Below are positions 52,258 to 56,784 of a stretch of 56,784 nucleotides of DNA, piece after piece. The stretch lies in contig JAFZRU010000003.1 in NCBI GenBank assembly GCA_017619755.1, forward strand, positions 1 through 56,784, given 5' to 3'. Under the pieces are notes generated by a model that was not told the origin of the DNA, ran no database searches, and saw nothing but the letters and a program-made list of their open reading frames with translations. The DNA comes from Prevotella sp. (GTDB lineage: Bacteria; Bacteroidota; Bacteroidia; Bacteroidales; Bacteroidaceae). The first letter of the stretch is position 1. Every line of letters begins with the position of its first letter. The position numbers and the translations under genes were made by a program.

Positions 52258-53340
52258 ATGAAAAAAGTGATTGTATTAGCAGCATTTGCCATGGCAGCAG
52301 TGCCTTTAATGGCGCAGGTGAAGTATGCCGTCAGCGGAACTTATGACGGAAGCGGCAAGAAAATCTATCTGATAGACCTGTTGACAGACAAGGCTATCGA
52401 CAGCACGGTTGTTGCCAACGGCAAGTTCTCTTTTAGCGGCACTGCCGACAAGGACGCCCTTATGGCCGTCAAGGCAGCGGACAGGAAATGGACGATTGAG
52501 TTTTTCAACGATGGTACGCCCGTCAGCATCAATGTCAACGACAGTACGCTGAAAGGTTCTCCGCTGAATGAGCGTCTGACGAAGTTGGAAATAGAACAGG
52601 ACATGCCCAAAAGAATCTTTTATGCGAAGAGTGTCAAGATGACCGATGAAGAACGATTGGCACATCAGGATGAACTCATTGACGAGATGAACAAGATGTT
52701 TGACGAGCAGACTGCCTTTGCCAACAAGGTGTTCAAGGAGGAGCGCCATTCGCTGATACCCGTGGCATTCTGCGGCTTGTACTTCTTGGACAATGGTGTG
52801 GAGGCATACGACGAACTGGTGAGGCAGCAGGTGATGTTTGCCAGCCATCCCTATCTGAAGAAGACCAGAGATGACGTGGAAGAATTGCTAAAGCCGGAGG
52901 ACAGTCAGAAGACAGCCTTCATTGGCCAGCAGTTCACCGACATGGAGATGGCTGACCCTGAAGGGAAGACGCACAAGATCAGCGAGCTTGTGGGTGAGGG
53001 CCATTGGGTGCTTGTTGACTTCTGGGCTTCGTGGTGCGGCCCTTGCCGCGCAGAGATGCCCAACGTGCTGGAGGCATATAACAAATTCCACGACAAGGGC
53101 TTTGAGGTGATAGGTGTCTCATTCGACGAGAAGAAGGAGGCTTGGGTCAAGGCCATCGACCAACTGAAGATGCCGTGGCTGCAGATTTCCGACTTGAAAG
53201 GTTTCAACTGTGCCGCCGCTCCAATCTATAAGATTGACGGCATCCCCGACAATATCCTCATCGACCCACAAGGCAAGATCATCGATCGCGCCCTTCGCGG
53301 CAAGGCGCTGCACAACCGACTGCAGAAGATTTTTGAATAA
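52258..53340 (+). CDS. TlpA-like thiol-disulfide oxidoreductase with DUF4369
   Basis: A 360-residue periplasmic protein starting at MKKVIVLAAFAMAAVPLMAQ, a signal peptide. A DUF4369-like beta domain (about 20-115) is followed by a helical linker and a thioredoxin fold (about 225-360) with FWASWCGPCRAEMP as the redox centre and the cis-Pro segment DGIPDNILIDPQG. It probably reduces or isomerises disulfides in exported proteins. An in-frame GTG at 52228 has a strong AGGAGG sequence 8-9 nt upstream, which is unusual for this organism; that start would put acidic residues before the signal peptide. The next two genes follow at 6 and 23 nt. Confidence 0.88.
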   Translation: MKKVIVLAAFAMAAVPLMAQVKYAVSGTYDGSGKKIYLIDLLTDKAIDSTVVANGKFSFSGTADKDALMAVKAADRKWTIEFFNDGTPVSINVNDSTLKGSPLNERLTKLEIEQDMPKRIFYAKSVKMTDEERLAHQDELIDEMNKMFDEQTAFANKVFKEERHSLIPVAFCGLYFLDNGVEAYDELVRQQVMFASHPYLKKTRDDVEELLKPEDSQKTAFIGQQFTDMEMADPEGKTHKISELVGEGHWVLVDFWASWCGPCRAEMPNVLEAYNKFHDKGFEVIGVSFDEKKEAWVKAIDQLKMPWLQISDLKGFNCAAAPIYKIDGIPDNILIDPQGKIIDRALRGKALHNRLQKIFE

Positions 53341-53346
53341 TCAAAT

Positions 53347-54111
53347 ATGAACATCAAACTACACACACCGAAGAGTCTGAAGGCTGGCAGCGGAATGTCT
53401 TCAATGAAGCAATTCCTGTTGTCGATTCTCGCCACCAGCGTATCCATTGCGCTTACGTTTGGTACGGCAGCCATCATCGACCATCATGCGAAACAGAAGT
53501 CAAAGCGCGAGATCGTGATGATGGTGATGTACGACATGTACACTTCGTTGAATTCAATAGAAAAGGCCGACTCGATGATCCGTCAGTCAATAGATGTTCA
53601 GCGACAGATAGCAGAAGACACCACCCAATTCAACAAACTGAGGTTTGAAATGGCTTCCATACTGCTAAGAGATGGCTACACAGAGACAACGGAGCGTATT
53701 TTCTCGTCGAACATCGAAACCATCAACACCGTGGGCAACGTACTTTTCACCGAAAATGTAGCCAAGTTCTATCAAAGTCGTCAGATGTACAAGACAGAGG
53801 TATGCGACTCGCTTTACAATGAGGTCAACCGAGACAAGCCTTTAACCACCGTCAAGGACGCGCTCGATTTTCAATACTTTTTCTATGCACTGATGAGCAA
53901 TGATATTCTAAAAGACATGCGACATCTATTTGCCCTGTGCAAGCAGATGATGGAAGTTACCGACGAGGAGATAGATGCTTATCGGAAGGAAAGAGAGCAG
54001 ATGGAAAAAGACATGGCTGATGATAAGGGAGTGAGAGACTCTGTCTATAATGAAACCATACAACAACAAAAAAACATAAATGAGTTGAAGTCGAAACTGA
54101 AATTGGAATAA
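53347..54111 (+). CDS. Membrane-anchored protein of unknown function
   Basis: A 254-residue protein with one N-terminal membrane segment (FLLSILATSVSIALTFGTAA, about 23-42) preceded by a basic stretch. The rest is mainly helical, with a basic patch KQKSKREIVM and a coiled-coil-like C-terminus rich in Lys, Glu and Gln (EREQMEKDMADDKG, QQQKNINELKSKL). I recognise no named family. It lies between two thioredoxin-fold genes in a probable operon, so it may share their envelope role. The start could be later, at MSSMKQF or MKQF. Confidence 0.75.
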   Translation: MNIKLHTPKSLKAGSGMSSMKQFLLSILATSVSIALTFGTAAIIDHHAKQKSKREIVMMVMYDMYTSLNSIEKADSMIRQSIDVQRQIAEDTTQFNKLRFEMASILLRDGYTETTERIFSSNIETINTVGNVLFTENVAKFYQSRQMYKTEVCDSLYNEVNRDKPLTTVKDALDFQYFFYALMSNDILKDMRHLFALCKQMMEVTDEEIDAYRKEREQMEKDMADDKGVRDSVYNETIQQQKNINELKSKLKLE

Positions 54112-54134
54112 CGTGCATTAAACAAGGAGATGAA

Positions 54135-55661
54135 ATGAAACGCACCTGCCTTTTGTCAACACTTCTGCTGGCTGTCACAGTCTCTGCACAGAATCGTATT
54201 GTACTTGTCGAGGAATTCACCAATACGGGATGCGGTCCTTGTGCGTCATGGTCTCCCGAACTCGATGCCGTGATTGAAAACCGCTTAGGTGATTGCGTGG
54301 CTATCAAGTATCACAGTAATTATCCCAACCGTCACGACGAGTTCTATAATTACGATTCCGACACGCAGCAAAAGCGCCACGATTTCTATGAAGTAACTGG
54401 CGTGCCAGCCACTTTTGTCAATGGAGAAGCGTTGTCTTTCCGCACGTCTTCCTGCTTAGATGAAACCATCACCCGGCAGATGGCTCAGCCGGAAAGATTC
54501 TCGCTCACACTGTCGAAAGGAATTGAAGACCACAGGATGTCGGTTCATGCCAACCTTACACCGCTACAGGAAATCGAGAGTGGCACATCGCTGAGGTTGT
54601 TCGTGGCCGCCATCGAGGAGCATATCACCCCATCCAAACCATATCCCAATGGCGAGACCTCGCTCCATTACACCATGCGCAAGATGTTCACCGGTGGAGA
54701 CGGTATTCAGATAAGCGATGATGGCCTCCATGCTGGCCAGACCTACTCCTATGGTGCTTCGTGGGAAATCGACTTCTGCGATGACGAGACTCAACTCGAT
54801 GTGGTCGCTTTCCTGCAAGACATTGAAACCAAGGAAGTGGTATGTACAGCATATAGCGGCCCCGGGACAAACAAGGAAAACCACCTGAGGTTGGTAGCCT
54901 TGGCCGACACCCCTGATTTCATCTGCGTGTCCGACTACTATGGACAAGTGGTGTTGCGGAATGATGGTTATAACACGCTGACCACCGCCACACTCAATGT
55001 GAAGGTCAACGGGGCATTGGAGCAATACCCTTGGACAGGTGCACTCAACTATCTTGAGCGCGACACGATGACATTCGGCGGATTCCACGATTTCTCTCTT
55101 TCCGATGAAGAAAACCAGGTGCAAATATGGTTCTCCGATGTCAATGGCTCCGCTGCCGAGAGCAATCGCATCAATAGTTCTTTCTCTAATTCCCCGCAGG
55201 CACACCACGCCGTGCAGTTGAGGCTTTATACAGACAACAAGCCCAATGAGACAACATGGAAACTCTACAATTCAGCGGGGGATGTGGTGCATGAAGGAGG
55301 ACCGTATGCTGAACCTATGAAACTATATATCGAAAACTTCCATCTGACACAAGACGACTGCTACCTGCTCGAATTCCTCGATGCTGGCAATGATGGTATC
55401 AAGGGCGAAAACGGAACCGGCTACTATCAACTCTTCCAAATTGATAATGCAGGAACGACCCAACACCTCACACAAGGCAATTACGACGGGGCGGTACACG
55501 ACGTGTACTTCAATTTGACCGAGGCGTCATCGACAGGTGTCGTGGAGATTCCTACGGAAGAGCTCTCTTCTGGCTCGTGCCACGACTTGCAAGGACGCAG
55601 AATACCGCATCAAGAAAGAGGAGTCAACATTGTGAATGGGAAGAAAGTGGTTGTGAGATAA
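54135..55661 (+). CDS. Omp28-like thioredoxin-fold secreted protein
   Basis: A 508-residue exported protein with signal peptide MKRTCLLSTLLLAVTVSAQ. The first domain is Omp28-like: VLVEEFTNTGCGPCASWSPE with a CGPC pair at residues 33-36, then GVPATFVNG as the cis-Pro segment. Beta-rich domains follow, and the end is the shared tail in a variant form (VNIVNGKKVVVR). Omp28 proteins are outer-membrane or surface proteins of Porphyromonas and relatives. With the TlpA-like gene two genes upstream it forms a thiol-redox pair. The C-terminus lies 9 nt from a convergent gene. Confidence 0.85.
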   Translation: MKRTCLLSTLLLAVTVSAQNRIVLVEEFTNTGCGPCASWSPELDAVIENRLGDCVAIKYHSNYPNRHDEFYNYDSDTQQKRHDFYEVTGVPATFVNGEALSFRTSSCLDETITRQMAQPERFSLTLSKGIEDHRMSVHANLTPLQEIESGTSLRLFVAAIEEHITPSKPYPNGETSLHYTMRKMFTGGDGIQISDDGLHAGQTYSYGASWEIDFCDDETQLDVVAFLQDIETKEVVCTAYSGPGTNKENHLRLVALADTPDFICVSDYYGQVVLRNDGYNTLTTATLNVKVNGALEQYPWTGALNYLERDTMTFGGFHDFSLSDEENQVQIWFSDVNGSAAESNRINSSFSNSPQAHHAVQLRLYTDNKPNETTWKLYNSAGDVVHEGGPYAEPMKLYIENFHLTQDDCYLLEFLDAGNDGIKGENGTGYYQLFQIDNAGTTQHLTQGNYDGAVHDVYFNLTEASSTGVVEIPTEELSSGSCHDLQGRRIPHQERGVNIVNGKKVVVR

Positions 55662-55670
55662 CCCCTCACT

Positions 55671-56784
55671 TCATCTGGCAAGCAGTTTCTTCCCATTCTG
55701 GATATATAAGCCCCGCATGGGCTTGCCTTTCAAACGACGGCCTCCCATGTCGAAATATGGGGCGTCATTGTGATCAACAACTGAAGGAGAACCAACGGCG
55801 TCATCGTTCATTTCAGAAATGATTTGGAAGTCGCGCCATCCACGTTTGGATAGATATTTGTCTCTGGTGCCCGCCGGGACATGAAGAATCGCCCTGCTTG
55901 TCACCACATCGGAGAAACATTTGCCTTGCCATGGAAGTTCATCATAGTCCAATAAATCAAATGGCTCCTCTATATACGACCACACTTCCCAGATATTATC
56001 ACACCCCCAGAAAGTGCCGCCTGCCAATGTCGTCACCGAAGAACCTATCGACGCGTCCTCCAATCCGCTACAATCCCAAAAGGCATTCCAGCCCACATAT
56101 TCCACCTTGTCGGGAATGACAAGTTCCTTGGGTGTACAACAGCCCTGAAAAGCATACTGGTCGATGGTGGTCACTCCCTGCGGAATCTGGAACACGGGCA
56201 GACTGCTGCATCCGCGGAAAGCACACCAGCCGATATAGTTCACACTGTCGGGTATGGTCACTTCGCTGAGACTGCTGCAACCGTCGAACGTCCACCCCTC
56301 GATGCGGGTAAGCCCCTCCGGGAGATGGATTTTCACCAACGACGTACATTCGGAAAATGCCGATGTGCCAATGCTCTGCACAGTGTTGGGGACATACAAC
56401 TCCGTCAGGCTGGAGCATCCACTGAGAGCAGCAGAACCAATGGTTGTTACTGTGGCGGGTATGGAGATGCTTTCCAATTGGGCGCAACCGCTCAGCCAAC
56501 TGTTGCCTATTGTAGTCAGTGTCGGTGGCAGTGTGATATTTTTCAGTTTGCTGCCCATAAAAGCTGCGGGAGTGATGTCCGTCACTGTTGGCGGAATTTC
56601 ATAACTTGTTCTGTCGCTCTGTGTCGGGTAGAGCATCAGCGTAGTCATGGCTTGGTCGAAGAGCACACCATCCTCGCAAATGTATTTGGGATTTCCTTCT
56701 TCCATGGTGATGCTCCGCAATCCTGTACATCCTATGAATGCTGTCGAAACAATGTCGGTCAGCGTTTTCGGAAGGGACAATTCC
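55671..56784 (-). CDS. BspA-like leucine-rich-repeat protein, 3' part
   Basis: The frame is open to the window edge, so the N-terminus is missing; about 371 codons are visible. At least eight LRR_5 (BspA/TpLRR) repeats of about 23 residues are present, for example ITPAAFMGSKLKNITLPPTL, IGTSAFSECTSLVKIHLPEG and VGWNAFWDCSGLEDASIGSS. The C-terminal part ends in GLYIQNGKKLLAR, the shared tail. BspA proteins mediate adhesion to host proteins or other bacteria. It is convergent with the Omp28-like gene. Confidence 0.88.
   Translation of the reverse strand, partial: ELSLPKTLTDIVSTAFIGCTGLRSITMEEGNPKYICEDGVLFDQAMTTLMLYPTQSDRTSYEIPPTVTDITPAAFMGSKLKNITLPPTLTTIGNSWLSGCAQLESISIPATVTTIGSAALSGCSSLTELYVPNTVQSIGTSAFSECTSLVKIHLPEGLTRIEGWTFDGCSSLSEVTIPDSVNYIGWCAFRGCSSLPVFQIPQGVTTIDQYAFQGCCTPKELVIPDKVEYVGWNAFWDCSGLEDASIGSSVTTLAGGTFWGCDNIWEVWSYIEEPFDLLDYDELPWQGKCFSDVVTSRAILHVPAGTRDKYLSKRGWRDFQIISEMNDDAVGSPSVVDHNDAPYFDMGGRRLKGKPMRGLYIQNGKKLLAR

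Overview
The window looks like chromosomal DNA of a GC-rich Bacteroidales species, most likely Prevotella or a close relative. The evidence is intrinsic. Promoters follow the Bacteroidota pattern TTTG-(18-22 nt)-TAnnTTTG, and ribosome-binding sites are mostly weak or absent. The gene set includes a SpoIIM/DUF4129/DUF4350/MoxR/DUF58 cluster, a C10 protease, BspA-like leucine-rich-repeat proteins, a TonB-dependent receptor without SusD, DUF4105 and an Omp28-like protein. Many secreted proteins end in a short Gly-(Ile/Val/Leu)-Tyr-Ile-x-Asn-Gly-Lys-Lys tail. No species call is possible from sequence reading alone.

Layout. 1-2.7 kb: the 3' part of an AAA-ATPase/PD-(D/E)XK gene, tRNA-Gln(UUG), a small secreted protein and a small dockerin protein. 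2.7-12.4 kb: a giant secreted protein (3243 aa) built from GLUG-like and BspA-like repeats around an AT-rich helical insert. 13-15.4 kb: gdhA and a BASS transporter. 15.4-17.8 kb: a LacX-type epimerase next to an AAA-ATPase module that is bracketed by a duplicated copy of the epimerase 5' end and carries two identical 37-bp palindromic arrays. 17.8-21.6 kb: a CotH/lamin-tail protein. 21.6-28.5 kb: the MoxR cluster with a divergent RDD gene driven from interlocked promoters, followed by a probable small RNA. 28.7-35.7 kb: acyl-CoA synthetase, DUF4105, AlbA_2-domain protein, GH35 beta-galactosidase and an esterase, with 9-bp tandem repeats filling two intergenic gaps. 35.8-37.8 kb: sialate O-acetylesterase-like protein and Nudix hydrolase. 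37.9-44.9 kb: C10 protease, WcaJ-like glycosyl-phosphate transferase and TonB-dependent receptor. 45.3-51.7 kb: metallophosphoesterase, a 1613-aa dockerin protein and a 54-aa Asp-rich protein, apparently one operon. 52.2-55.7 kb: TlpA-like, membrane and Omp28-like genes. The window ends inside another BspA-like gene.

Functionally the window is dominated by exported proteins (adhesin-like, proteolytic, carbohydrate-active, thiol-redox). At least five share a C-terminal tail that may be a sorting signal. The observations most worth a second look are the ATPase module with its target-gene duplication and palindromes, the self-contained small-RNA unit at 28.5-28.6 kb, the two interlocked divergent promoters, the 9-bp arrays, the dispersed repeat/terminator family near tRNA-Gln, and the helical insert in the giant protein.
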